Assembly (NCBI GenBank): GCA_030765065.1
Contig: CM060989.1
Location: 56,558,001 to 56,622,000 of the forward strand
DNA: 64,000 nucleotides
From: Deroplatys truncata
Taxonomy: Eukaryota > Arthropoda > Insecta > Mantodea > Mantidae
Direction of reading: 5' to 3'
Positions within the stretch are counted from its first letter, which is position 1; the number at the start of each line of letters is the position of its first letter. Positions 1-11,499 of this stretch are shown piece after piece. The notes beneath the pieces were generated by a model. That model was not told the DNA's origin. It was given only the letters and a program-made list of their open reading frames with translations, and did not search any database. The translations under genes and the position numbers were made by a program.

Positions 1-430
1 CTTGGTGTACCAGTTCGAGCACTAACTTTTACCTTCTTTGTGTTATTATTGTCTTTTAACTTTCCTAAACACCCAAAAGTTACAAAAACAACATTTCACT
101 TCCAATCACACTGGATACAACTCTGAAATAAACACAACCTCCACAAATTCACATGACTTCCCGAATGCTAGAAGGAAATTGTAGACAGAAAATACTCTTC
201 CACAGCCTTCTTGAGACCGGGTGCAATAGTTCAGTCAGATGTCCTGACCAAATGCAGTGAAACTTCAATAATCTAGAAGTTTACAATATGGCTACTAGAA
301 GGGGCGTGGCACATTGCACGATGCTTTAGTACTTACATTTTAAAGACCACTTAGGCATCTCAGAAAATCAAAATATTTTAATATACTATCCACAAGGGCA
401 TGTACAATTTATTTAAGCAATAATATTTTT
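1..430. other. Unrecognised non-coding stretch
   Basis: AT-rich sequence ending in a T-run where the first Family A copy is inserted. I see no open frame of note, no terminal repeats and no similarity to other parts of the window. Confidence 0.5.
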
Positions 431-575
431 ACTTTCTCTACTACGTATAGTAAGTATGGGAAGTATTGTATTCCACCCAAAAATTCGATACCGAGATTTC
501 ACCAGAAATACATGTTTTGAGACCCCCTGAATCCAAAAAAAGCATTTTTGGAAACATGTCCGTGTGTGTGTCTGT

Positions 576-616
<41 letters not shown>

Positions 617-1369
617 TGTGAACAGCATAACTCAAAAACGAACAGTCGGATAAACACCAAACTTGGTATTTAGGTTCAGTATCTTCCAGAGATGCGACAC
701 GAAGGTTTTCAACAAAATCCCCCCACCCCAGAGTACCCTTTACATGGAAGATTTTTCGAAAATTTTAATTTTCTCAAAAATGGCTCTAACGAGTTTGATT
801 AAAATATCATATGTTTAAGGTATTTTTATGACAAATAAAATATATATCATGAATTTCCTGGGAATGTCTCCAAACGTATTCTTTATTGTGAACGACTTTT
901 GCATAACTCGTAAACCATAAGAGATAGACAAACTTTTACTACACAAAAAATGTAGATCGCGTTAAAATACACAATTTATGTCATATACATTTATTTCGTT
1001 GAGTGAACCATTTTCGAGATATTGCTTGTTATTCCCTTAAATTTTTCAATACTTATTTTCTCAAATGGGAATTCGTTATTCATTTTTTTGTCTTGGATAT
1101 GCAAAGAGTATTATCTGTGGGAAAGGGAATGGTGCTGCACCTAGCAACCAGCTATTAAGAGATATGTATGTGCTTAAAGGCTACTGTATTTCTATATTGC
1201 CCTTGTAAATATATATTCCCCTTACATCTACAAGAAAATTAGCAATAAGACAGACTCTGCAAATGTTTATCTCGATTAACATGAAGTAGATGGAGAGTAA
1301 GCGTTTGTAAAAATAGTTTGTACAAGAGTAGAGAAAGTCATGTGAGTGTAACACATCAGATTTTTTTTT
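431..1369 (+). mobile_element. Family A young copy A-1, complete
   Basis: It opens with ACTTTCTCTACTACGTATAG after a T-run. A (TG)n tract with TC interruptions lies at about 561-620. The block from about 625 to 1090 is shared by all copies (AACAGCATAACTC, GATGCGACACGAAGG, GCATAACTCGTAAACC). After a T-run the 3' module begins in its variant form TGTCTTGGATATGC (about 1090). The copy ends GTAGAGAAAGTCATGTGAGT followed by AACACATCAGA and nine T's. ACTTTCTCTAC at the left end and GTAGAGAAAGT near the right end are inverted. The 3' tip can form the ATGTG/CACAT hairpin. No coding capacity is likely: reading frames through the microsatellite give repeated His-Thr. Class (Helentron-like) is inferred, repeat identity is seen. 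Confidence 0.85.
561..620. repeat. (TG)n microsatellite inside A-1
   Basis: Dinucleotide tract with TC interruptions. It sits at the same internal position in every Family A copy, so it belongs to the element and is not an independent locus. Confidence 0.9.
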
Positions 1370-3640
1370 CATTATTTTTTTGGGCAATCTTGCGTCTCTC
1401 TCCCCTTAATGTTACGGTTCCGCAAGATGAGCACGAGGAACAGAAATATGTAAATTAGTAAACGATGGTATACTTGGAGACTGTACTAACATCGTTGCAG
1501 CTTCAAGGACTTCCACTCACATCTCTTTAATACACACAGTTTATTTCCAACAACCTTTTCTGTGGCATCAGCCATTTCCCAGATAAGGCTGGTTCACAAC
1601 AACCGAGAATGGAAAGCTGAACGAGAACCACAAGAGTGAAATACGTATATTTTAATGGGAGTGTTCACAATTGACAGGCCCCGGGAACGGGAAAGAAGAC
1701 TTGGCCAAGTTTTCATTTTCTTGTTCTCGTTCCTGGACACGGCATATTAGATCCTTATTGTGTACTGAAGCAACATACACTACTAGCCACATCAAACTAA
1801 TACAAAACACATTAATGTAATAATATTACTAATTCTCAGCTTCTCAGCATCAACAGATTAATAATTTCTTTCTTTAATATTTTTGTTCCAAGTTTTACGT
1901 GTTATGTATGTCTGTGCTAATATTGTACGTATAATAATTAAGAGGATGTTAAAACATATATTCATAATGTACACATGGTAGAGAACAAGTATATAACGTT
2001 ATAGCATATAGAATATGATCTGAGAGGGTAAGGTCATTGTTAGCTATACAACCAATAATAAAAATTACAAGAAATGCAATAGCATCTACGTAAGCATGTA
2101 AAAAACCTTGGATTCATAATTAAGATGCTGTAAGTCTGTAAACATATATATATATGTAGCATAAACTGTTATTTGATAGTAGCACCAATGGGGTACATTG
2201 ATACATGCCTATAATTCAAATACTACGCTAAGAAAACGGTTGAAGGGAACGCTAACAGAAGCTTGTCAGTCTTCGAGCAGGAAGGCCTTGTAAAGCTCGT
2301 CTCTAAATAGACGCTAAAACTACGTATTTAAGTCTATCAGTTATACATATTTTAACATGACAAAGGTGATAGTGATTTGTGAATATTTGCACGTGGTTTA
2401 TCGAAAATACAAGTGAAATAATTAACAGCATATGTGTGTGCAAAAAATATTTTAACGTTCTACATACCCAACCCTGACAAGACACAAGTACTCTCCGATA
2501 CAAAATACAGCAGCCCTGGCACAATTATAAAATAATAATTACAACATACTAACACACACATAGGAATACAGATATACGATCATCAGATTCAGTCTACGAG
2601 AACGTCAAGTTACATCACAAGAGTACGGGCATCAAGACGACCTACAGGTACGTAACACAGCATCCATCATCTCTCTACGGTCCATCATCAACGTAGTGGC
2701 TGCTCTAGTCGTAGTAGGAACCTCTAGAGTATATTAGACTCTTCACTGTAGAAACTATTCTAGGCGGCCGTGACATGAAACAGCCGCTGGAAACATGAAA
2801 CTGGAAGAAATTCTTGCATATGTGCGTCCTAACCTCTGATCCTGACACCCACAGATTCATTCAGCATAGGGTCATCTGTAGTTTTTTTTATATGTATCTC
2901 AAAACTGGTTATTGCATCAATAACAATAGCAAAAGGTACAAAGAACAGCAGAAACCAGTAGAAATTAACAAAGAACAAGAAACAGCTTCAATGTACGTCA
3001 TTAAACAAAGGAATGAAAGCTTGGTACAACTTGAGGAATCGGAAATGTAATGGATCTGCGTTTAGGTAATGTTTGCTCTACGCTGACCCACATTATGTTG
3101 CCTGAACTGGAAACAGGTGAAAAATTCTCTAGTAAACCAGGCTATATCCGTTGTTATTGGTTTGAATTGTTCAATACTTTGTCATTTTTAGTGTTGGTGT
3201 TTTGCGGTTATCTGACAATATTTGCAATCAATGGTTAAACGCTGATAAGTTAGCAGTTTTGGCCGATAAAATTGTCAAAAGTTAAGCCTATAACCCACAT
3301 GTTCTGTTAACAGTGTAGCTATCTCTTCATAAATCTAACCACATGTAACAATGTGGCAAGTTTTCTCACATCATGCCTAGAAACACTAGAATGTTCAAAG
3401 GGATTCTCCTAATCGCATTATCTAGTCGCAAGTTTAGCAGAAATGGATTTCCTACCTCTTTGAACATATTTAATCGAATTTCTACTTTGCTTCCCTTGAG
3501 GTGCTTAGGTTTATTTGGTCACTCTATGGGAGATCAAAGAGGTAAATCTTTAAATACGAAACGATATTCTCCTTTTCGTCTGAAATGTCTTTTTGTACCT
3601 ATGGGGATTACAATTGAGTTATACTCTTACTTTTAAAAAA
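1370..3640. other. Unrecognised stretch
   Basis: About 2.3 kb with no recognised element. Open frames at 2814-3050, 3050-3238 and 3373-3636 (plus) and 2303-2524 (minus) are 60-90 residues. They show no motif, signal peptide or homology I recognise, so I do not call genes. A short TATATATATATG run lies near 2147. Confidence 0.5.
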
Positions 3641-3723
3641 TTTCTAGTGTATTACATTCACATGATCTTCTCTATCCTCTATCGTTTATTACTGGGTACA
3701 CAAATTATTTTACAAAACCTTAT

Positions 3724-4564
3724 TACTTTCTCTACCACGTATAGTAAGTAGGGGAAGTGTTGTATTCCACCCAAAAATTCGATACCGAGATTTCACAGGA
3801 AATACATGTTTTGAGACCCCCTGAATCCAATAAAAATGTTTGGAAACATGTCCGTGTGTGTCTGTGAACAGCATAACTCAGAAACGAACAGTCGGATAAA
3901 CACCAAACTTGGTATTTAGGTTCAGTATCTTCCAGAGATGCGACACGAAGGTTTTCAAGAAAATCCCCCACCCAAGGTTACCATTTACATGGAACAGTTT
4001 TCGAAAATTTTAATTTTCTCAAAAATAGCTAACGATTTTGATTAAAACATCATATGTTTAAGATATTTTCATGACAAATGAAATGTATATCTCGTATTTT
4101 CTGGGAATGTCTCCAAAAGTATTTTTCATTGTAAACGACTTTTGCATAACTGGTAAACCATAAGAGATAGAAAAAAGTTTACTACACAAAAAATGTAGAT
4201 CGCGTTAAAATACACAATTTATGTTATATACATTTTTTTGTTGTTGGGTGAACCATTTTCGAGATATTACTTGTTATTCCCTTAAATCTTCCAGTACTTA
4301 TACTTTTTCTCAAATCCGTTATTCATTTTTTATGTCCTGGTAATGTAAAGAGAATGGAATTCTCCACATAGCAACCAGCTCGTAAAATATTTGACTATCG
4401 CTTAAAACCTATCAATTCCCCTTGCATCTACAAGAAAATTAGCAATAAGATTAACATCTCGATATCTCGATTAACATGAAGTAGATGGAGAATAAGCGTT
4501 TGTAAAAATAGTTTGTACAAGAGTAGAGAAAGGCATGTGAATGTAACACATCAGATTTTTTTTT
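3724..4564 (+). mobile_element. Family A young copy A-2
   Basis: Left end ACTTTCTCTACCACGTATAG, right end CATGTGAATG then TAACACATCAGAT and a T-run. The microsatellite is almost absent (CGTGTGTGTCTGTG). It is inserted in opposite orientation into the older copy spanning 3641-6575. Confidence 0.85.
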
Positions 4565-5192
4565 CCTATCTACTTCATTTCAATCGAGATTACCCTTTCC
4601 GGAAATAGCTGCATTACACATTTCGTTATAATACTTTAGGTACAAAGGGAACAGGATAGTCAAATATTTTAGAACTGGACGCCATATATCTCGAGAAACA
4701 ACTGAAAAACGACAGGACTTTAAAAGAATTGCTAAGTATCAACAATTCAACCATCAATAACATATCTCGGAGTTGGCTGACGCCACAAAACATTATTTGA
4801 AATAAATTGTGTGTTCTACATTCTTTTTTTGTAGAGTACAGTTTCGTCTGTCGCTTAACGTTTACTAGACATACAAGATTAATCAAAATTCCTTGCGAAC
4901 GAAGAGGACTTCAAAGGCTATTCACAGAAAATTCAAGATATACATTTTATTTTTCATGTAAATATCTTTAATGTATGGTTATTTTAATCAAAATAATTAG
5001 AGCCATTTTATAAAATAAAAAATTTCGAAAAATGTTCCTGTAAAGGCATTTTCTTGAAAATCTTCGTGTCGCATCTTTGGAAGGTACTGAATCTAAATAG
5101 CAAGTTTGGTATTTATTCGACATTTCGTTTTTTGAGTTATGCTGTTCACAGACAGGCATATACGGACCTTTTTCTAAAGATGCTTTTTTATG

Positions 5193-6491
5193 CAGGGCGA
5201 TTTATGAATAACCGACACATTTATTTCTTTAATTGTTTCAAAACGAGTTATGCTAGGGACAACTTATTATACCTGAAATGCAGAGGAATTTTGGGACATT
5301 ATTTACCTCTATAGCAAATGTTGAAACTGTCCTCCATCCTGCATAAGGCACAACTCAACACGTCCTTCCATGTTACTGGCCGCTCGTTGGAGGACTCTGT
5401 TGTCAATAGCTTGAATCTCCTGTGCAATGTTGTGCTTCAGATCGTCCAATGTCTGTGGACGTGCGGCATAAACCCTGTCTTTTAAGTAACCCTATAGAAA
5501 GAAGTCCAGCGATGTCAAATCCGGAGATCTCGGTGACCACAGGTTCTTGGAAATTATCCGGTCGTCAAAGGAACTTGCAATTAGTGCTATGGATTCATTT
5601 GATGTATGGCATGTAGCGCCGTCCTGCTGAATATATCCTTGACTCAGCTCTATATCGTCTAGTTGCTCAGCAAACTCCATGAAAATCCGTCGGTACTCTG
5701 CAGTGTTACATTGTTTAAAATTAATTTGGTCCCACTATTCTCTGTGCGGATATTGCGCACCAAACTCTGATTTTAACCGGTGCATAGGTGCTTAATGAAT
5801 GACATGTGGATTTTCGCTGGCTCAATAGCATGAGTTATTTGAGTTCACATAGTCGGATAAATGGAACCATGCTTCATCTGTGAACCATATGATGGACAAT
5901 ATGGCAGGATTTTGCACAATGAACGCCTGAAAGCAACGACAATAATTCAGTCGTCTATCCTTATCTGGTTCCTGTAACTGATGGACAACCGTAATCCTAT
6001 ACGGCTTTAGGCCTGCACTTTTCACAGCTCTCTGTCACATTGAGTAGCTGTACCCTGTCTCCTGCGACAAACGTCAACAACAACCGTGGTAAGCCTAGAT
6101 GAACGAGTTTTGGCTTTCTCACTCAGCAGAGATCCAGTTTGTTTACCAGTCCCAGTATTGTGTTTCTTTGGGGAGGATTCCGAACACCAAATTATCTCTG
6201 GTATACCCTTTGAGTAGCTGTAATTGAATTCGTAATCCAGTATTGCTTTACAAGGAAGAGTCGTTCATTTAATGTGTACTCCATTTTCACGTTGACTAGA
6301 ACAAAATCTCAAAAACAGTTGCGACAATAAAACTAAAAATTACGAATGAAGCATGAACATCTACGCATCTAGTGACAGGCAATCGAAACTCCAGAACATT
6401 CTGCTTAATTTGGTGCTAAAATTGGGGCATTGAGTGAATTTCGAACTGAATAATTCAAGAAATAACTGTCAGTTCTTCATAAATCACCCTG
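5193..6491 (-). mobile_element. Tc1/mariner-superfamily transposon (DUF4817 type) with inverted ends
   Basis: The ends are inverted repeats of about 45 bp with a few mismatches: left CAGGGCGATTTATGAATAAC, right (reversed) CAGGGTGATTTATGAAGAAC. The element holds a minus-strand transposase pseudogene and lies inside an old Family A copy. The flanks show TA dinucleotides near both ends but not an exact pair immediately at the CAGGG termini, so the exact border is uncertain by 2-4 bp. Confidence 0.8.
5309..6284 (-). pseudogene. DUF4817/DDE-type transposase pseudogene
   Basis: Transposase of a widespread insect Tc1/mariner-related family. The minus-strand start (position 6284) reads MEYTLNERLFLVKQYWITNS, the DUF4817-type N-terminus, followed by a helix-turn-helix region. 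The first catalytic Asp lies in WFTDEAWFHL (about 5880), the second in YIQQDGATCHTSN (about 5630), and the third about 38 residues on in SPDLTSLDFF. The protein ends GGQFQHLL and stop at 5309-5311. Several stops and frame changes break it: an in-frame stop lies in the N-terminal part, near 6215. The family normally cuts and pastes its own DNA in the nucleus. This copy cannot make a full enzyme. Confidence 0.8.
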
Positions 6492-6575
6492 TACAAGGGA
6501 GCTCGGAACATACCTACGAATTTTTGTGTGGAATACAATACTTTCTCTACCTACTATGTACGCAGTAGAGAAATT

Positions 6576-7420
6576 AAACATATTCTATATTAAAATATTT
6601 TAAAAACAAAGTTATCTACACACTAATTGTAAACTGTCGTACTTAAATCTTTATCGTGTTGAGTTTGGTGCCGTGGTAGAAGAAAGGCAGGTGCGCAAGC
6701 TTAGGTTATATTATGTTTATGGTGATTTAAAGATGCAATACGGATTAAGTAACAATACAATTAATGTGTTAGTGAAACCAGGTAATCAGATAAAACTGCA
6801 AATTGCACCATAACATCATATGAGAACTATAGAACAAAAGCAAAGGCAACGAGTGCAGGTCATCCTGGGTTTACAAACAATCCTGACCTTATAACAAGCA
6901 TACGAGTACAAATTAATTGTTCTTGGTTAATAGGTCATACATGCATCTACCCACGCATACATTAGAATGAACTGCAGTTTAGCAATTCAGACAAGCCTTT
7001 TGATACAGGTTGCTTTGAAAATATAGTGATTTCTTTCATTAAAATAGGCGTGATGTTTGCAAGCTTACATTTTATAACATTGTGAGTTTCTTTTCTTCCA
7101 CTTATAGTATCAGACCATTTATGATTACAGACGAAAGTAAATTATATATGAAGTTTTGTTCAAAATGTTTAAAGCCCTGTTTTTGGCTAGAAATAATTAT
7201 GATTATTTGCAAAAACGAATTATATAATGCAAAATATTTAATTAAACTGTAATTATTTCTCTTTAAAATCAAGTGCGACGGTAAATTTCACATTTTATAC
7301 CGATTCCAATAGTTATGAATATTTTGTTATTGTATATATGCTCTCTGTTATGTGCTTCATGTGGCAAGTTTTCAACACAACCTAGTGAGTTGCCCAACAA
7401 GAAAACAAAAGAAATGAGAA
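6576..7420. other. Unrecognised stretch
   Basis: AT-rich DNA with no terminal repeats, tRNA-like boxes or coding motif that I can identify. Confidence 0.5.
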
Positions 7421-7422
7421 AA

Positions 7423-8184
7423 ATCTGATGTGTTACACTCACATGACTTTCTCTACACTTGCACAAACTATTTTTACAAACGCTTATTCTCCATATGCTT
7501 CATGTTAATCGAGGTGTTAATCTTATTGCTAATTTTCTTGTAGATGCAAGGGAAGTTGGTAGTATTTAAGCGATAGTCAAATATTTTAAGAGCTGGTTGC
7601 TATGTGGAGTATTCCATTCTCTTTGTATGTCCAGGACATATCTCGAAAATGGTTCACTCAACAAAAGGAATGTATATGACATAAATTGTGTATTTTAAGC
7701 GATATACGTTTTTTGTGTAGTAAAATTTTGTCTATCTCGTATGGTTTACCAGTTATGCAAAAGTCGTTCACAATGAAGAATACTTTTGGAGACATTCCCA
7801 GAAAATTCGAGATATACATTTCATTTGTCATGAAAATATCTTAAACATATGATATTTTAATCAAAATTGTCAGTGAAATTTTTGAGAAAATTAAAATTTT
7901 CAAAGAATGTTCCATGTAAAGGGTAATCTGGGATGGTGGGATTTTCTTAAAAACCTTCGTGTCGCATCTCTGGAAGATACTGAACCTAAATACCAAGTTT
8001 GGTGTTTGTTCGTTTCTGAGTTATGCTGTTCACTGAGACACACACACACACACACAGACATGTTTTAAAAATGCCTTTTTGGATTCAGGGGGTCTCAAAA
8101 CATGTATTTCCGGTGAAATCTCGGTATCGAATTTTTGGGTGGAATACAATACTTCCCCTACTTACTATACGTAGTAGAGAAAGT
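7423..8184 (-). mobile_element. Family A young copy A-3
   Basis: Minus orientation. It runs from ATCTGATGTGTTACACTCAC to ACGTAGTAGAGAAAGT. The internal part is shortened: the block between the palindrome TGTCCAGGACA and TATCTCGAAAATGG is missing. A (CA)n tract lies at 8038-8057. Confidence 0.85.
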
Positions 8185-8257
8185 AAAAAAGAAATATCGG
8201 TTAACTTTTTGATCTTGCGTGTCGAAAAGTAAGTGTAAAGCTATGAAAATGATGTAA

Positions 8258-8375
8258 AAAGTCTGATTATTACATTCACATGACTTTCTCTCCCACCTTA
8301 CATATTATTCTTAGAAAATATGTTTATTCTAGCTATTTATTGTTAATCAAATAAACTTTCAATTTATATTGACAC
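8258..8375 (-). repeat. Old Family A2 3'-end fragment
   Basis: ATTACATTCACATGACTTTC followed by diverged 3'-module sequence, then similarity is lost. It is a truncated copy. Confidence 0.6.
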
Positions 8376-8589
8376 ATTTCTTTGTACGATGGTCACTCCG
8401 AAAGTTTTGAGAATGGGCAACAATGACCAGTGGTAAGCAAAAGCAGATTTTCATAAATTCAAATTGAAGTTCAAATAGCAACTAGTGCAAGTCTGGGCGC
8501 GTTCCAGTAATGTGCATCGTCAGCACCACGTGTGTATCTATAGCACGCGTTGCTACGCCATACGCTAGGATGGGTCTCAAGTGAGAGCA
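8376..8589. other. Unrecognised short stretch
   Basis: Slightly GC-richer interval (CACTCCGAAAGTTTTGAG and onward) between two old Family A2 fragments. I see no diagnostic feature. Confidence 0.4.
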
Positions 8590-8828
8590 TTTCTATGATT
8601 TTCAGTTGTTTCTCACAATTGCATGGAAACAGTATGGAATTTTAAGGCAAGCATATAGCGTCCAGTTCTTAAATATTTGATTATTGCTGTTCCCTTTGTA
8701 TCTATAACGAAATGTGCAAAGGTTTATTTGGATTAAAATGTAATAGAAAAATAAGCTTCAGTAAGAATATTTTTTATACCCACTAATAAACGATAGAGGG
8801 TAGAGAAAGTAAAGTGAATGTACGACAT
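8590..8828 (+). repeat. Old Family A2 3' half
   Basis: Starts in TTTTCAGTTGTTTCTCAC and passes GCATATAGCGTCCAG, CCCTTTGTATCTATAACG and AAACGATAGAGGGTAGAG to the tip GAAAGTAAAGTGAATGT. It matches the 3' half of the old copies at 61450-61692 and 17137-17376. Confidence 0.65.
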
Positions 8829-8938
8829 AACGTTCTTCAAAGTGTGTTTATAATACAAGTATTATGTATACAGTGACAAAATACACATGAAGTTAAAAAG
8901 GAAATTCCAATTTATAAGACAAACAAAAATCTGATGTG

Positions 8939-9714
8939 TTACACTCACACGACTTTCTCTACTCTTGTACAAACTATTTTTACAAACGCTTATTCTCCAT
9001 CTACTACATGTTAATCGATATAAACATTTGCAGAATCTTATTGCTAATTTTCCTGTAGGTGCAAGGGGAATATGGTAGGCTTTAAGTGATAGTCAAATCT
9101 TTTAAGAGCTGGTTGCTATGTGGCGCATTCCATTCTCTTTGCATGTCCAGGACATAAAAAACACGAATAACGAATTCCCATTATAGAAAAAGTATAAGTA
9201 TTGGAAAATTCAAACAAATAACAAGGAATATCTCGAAAATGGCTCACCAGAAAAAAATGTATATGACAAACTTTTGTCTCTCTCTTACGGTTTACGAGTT
9301 ACGCAAAATTCATTCAGAATGAAGAGGACTTTTGAGGACATTGCCAGAAAATTAATCATATACATTTCATTTGCCATGAAAGTATCTTAAACATTGATAT
9401 TTTAATCAAAATCGTTGGAGCCATTTTTTATAAAATCAAAATTTTCGAAAAATGTTCCATGTAAGAGGTAGTTTGGGGTTGAAGGATTTTCTTGAAAATC
9501 TTCGTGTCGCATCTTTGAAAGCTACTGAACCTAAGTACCAGGTTTGGTATTTATCCGACGTTTTGCTTTTGAGTTATGCAGTTCACAGACACACAGATCT
9601 TTTTCTAATTTTTTTGGATTCAGGGGGCCTCAAAACATATATTTTCGGTGAAAACTCTGTATCGAATTTTTGGGTGGAATGCAATACTTCCCCTACAATA
9701 CGTAGTAGAGAAAA
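8939..9714 (-). mobile_element. Family A young copy A-4
   Basis: Complete at both tips (ATCTGATGTGTTACACTCAC to GTAGTAGAGAAAA) but more diverged than most young copies. The microsatellite is reduced to a few CA units near 9588. Confidence 0.8.
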
Positions 9715-10410
9715 TATGAATGTAATCTTTTGGCAATTTACGCTATTTATGCAATTTTATTACACTAAGGTTCTAGTTACTTAACGCTTCAAGATATATC
9801 ACGAGTTTTATTCTATGACCGCATCAGATTTTGTTGTTGATGTACATTGAATAACACAACAAAAGACTGGATCTGCAAGTCATGACATACAGAGTCTAGG
9901 GCTGCAGCGTATGCTTGGTACTCTTCAGCCACGTGCAACTCTTATGTACTTGGGTTTGGCTTTCGTTGCCCACTTTCAACGGAGCCGAACGTTTCCGGGT
10001 ATAGGACACGGACCACTTCCGGCACGGACATAAAGGCCACTGCACAACTGTGTCTCACAAATGGGAGTGTTAAGTCTTATAACCAGACATAGGAATTTCT
10101 AAGCAAAGACAGGACGAAAGGAAATTAAGTTGAACTGTTACAGGACTAGACAGGGAAGTCGCAGGCATCCCTCGAACAGTTGTTGGCGTTTGCAGACAGA
10201 ATTCACCAGACCGTGTTTATCTGCCCGTCAGTGACATATGGCCGCTGTTGTTTACATTGTTTGTATTGATGTACTGGATTGAGTGTAGATAACAAGCCAA
10301 TTGCTTAAGAATTGCTGTGTCTGGTTGAAACCGTTCAAACTTGTGTTGATTGGTCAAGATCTTAACCTTAGTGGTCCTTGTATTTTTCTTTACTTTCTCT
10401 ACCATGTATA
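9715..10410. other. Unrecognised stretch
   Basis: No recognised coding or repeat signature. The last 20 bases resemble the Family A 5' tip only over TACTTTCTCTACCATGTATA, and the similarity does not continue beyond the following hAT element. Confidence 0.5.
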
Positions 10411-10418
10411 CTGGCGTG

Positions 10419-11416
10419 CAGGGGCGGCTGCTTCTTAATATGATAGCACGTTTGCGCTACAACCAAAGTCCTGGCTCTGTCTTTAATGTAAATAACGTAT
10501 ACGATCCATACATTTCGGTTATCATTCTGACATGATCTTGTGGAGTGGACTTTGGCAAGTGTTTGAATTGTTTGCAGGTGCACAGTAGTGCACTCCCGGC
10601 TGCAACCCACATTGGTATAATGGTGAAGTATAGGGAATGACGAACCGAGGGAGCGCAGAGGTGTATGGGGGGGAAGTGAGGGGCATAAGCTGCATGTTGT
10701 TGGTTAACCTAGTAGTCAGAGAGCATAGAATAGGATGATCAACAGGAGCAATACTTTTCGTTTCGTCCCATACACAGAGACATCTATTGAATTCACAGTA
10801 AAAGTTTACCTCACTTCCGGTCTTCTATCTACTGAACTGCATCTCTGACTATACTCTAGTTACCTTGCATCTCTGATAATTACGTTGCCTGTATGCCACG
10901 TGGTTTGTGCCGTGTTGTGTGTATCGGGTTTTAATTTATGAGTCAAAGTGGTTTATTTAGCTAAATACAGGTAAACGTTGCTATAAGGAGAAACAATGAA
11001 TTCCATTCAGTCTCTTTTAATGCAACCGTTTTCAACGCTAAACTTGGAGGAAAAGAATGAAATTAAACGCATTGGCAGGCCCACACCATACCTAAAAATC
11101 ACTCAGGTAGTTCAAACAGCGATGTATATGAAAAATATGATTGGATAAGTGGTTGTGATATTAAAAACGCCCTGTTTTGCTTTCCTTGCGTTTTGTTTGG
11201 TGATGAAGATACATGGACAAAGCATGGCGTGAATGATCTGTAGCATCTTTATGAAATGTGCATGTGTTATATATTGTGAATTCCCATTTCTTGTTTATTT
11301 GTGTAAATTAATCAGCCTATAGTGAGAAACTTATTCCGTATTTATTACTTAAAACATTTCAAATTGCAAGGATAATGTTGTGAACCACCAAAGTTCAGAG
11401 TCACCAGCCGCCCCTG
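10419..11416 (+). mobile_element. hAT-superfamily DNA transposon with 8-bp target duplication
   Basis: Ends are CAGGGGCGGCTG and, reversed, CAGGGGCGGCTGGTGAC. CTGGCGTG occurs immediately outside both ends (10411-10418 and 11417-11424), a perfect 8-bp target-site duplication as hAT elements make. The 998-bp interior keeps only the start of a transposase (10996-11243), so this is an internally deleted, non-autonomous copy. The intact duplication suggests moderate to young age. Confidence 0.9.
10996..11243 (+). pseudogene. hAT transposase N-terminal fragment (ZMYM-like)
   Basis: Begins MNSIQSLLMQPFSTLNLEEK. After a frame change (near 11108) it reads YDWISGCDIKNALFCFPC then VLFGDEDTWTKHGVNDL, ending at a stop at 11241. 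This is the TTF-type zinc-finger block that precedes DUF4371 and the RNase-H-like domain in the ZMYM1-like branch of hAT transposases. Nothing downstream of that block remains. Family assignment rests on the conserved CFPC...W...G...L pattern. Confidence 0.7.
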
Positions 11417-11499
11417 CTGGCGTGCATAAAATGTGACCCATAATGAAACGGAGCTGTTTATGTTGTAATTGACAAAATCTAGCCACACCCCTTACCAGC

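Larger units (their letters stand above)
3641..6575 (-). mobile_element. Old Family A2 copy, split by two insertions
   Basis: Minus-oriented diverged copy in three pieces. The pieces are 3641-3720 (3' tip, reading ATTACATTCACATGATCTTC), 4565-5192 (body) and 6492-6575 (5' end, ending GTAGAGAAA). A young plus copy fills the first gap and a DUF4817-type transposon the second. The body aligns throughout with other old copies (for example 17908-18582 and 53637-54140), so the three pieces are one element. Confidence 0.75.
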
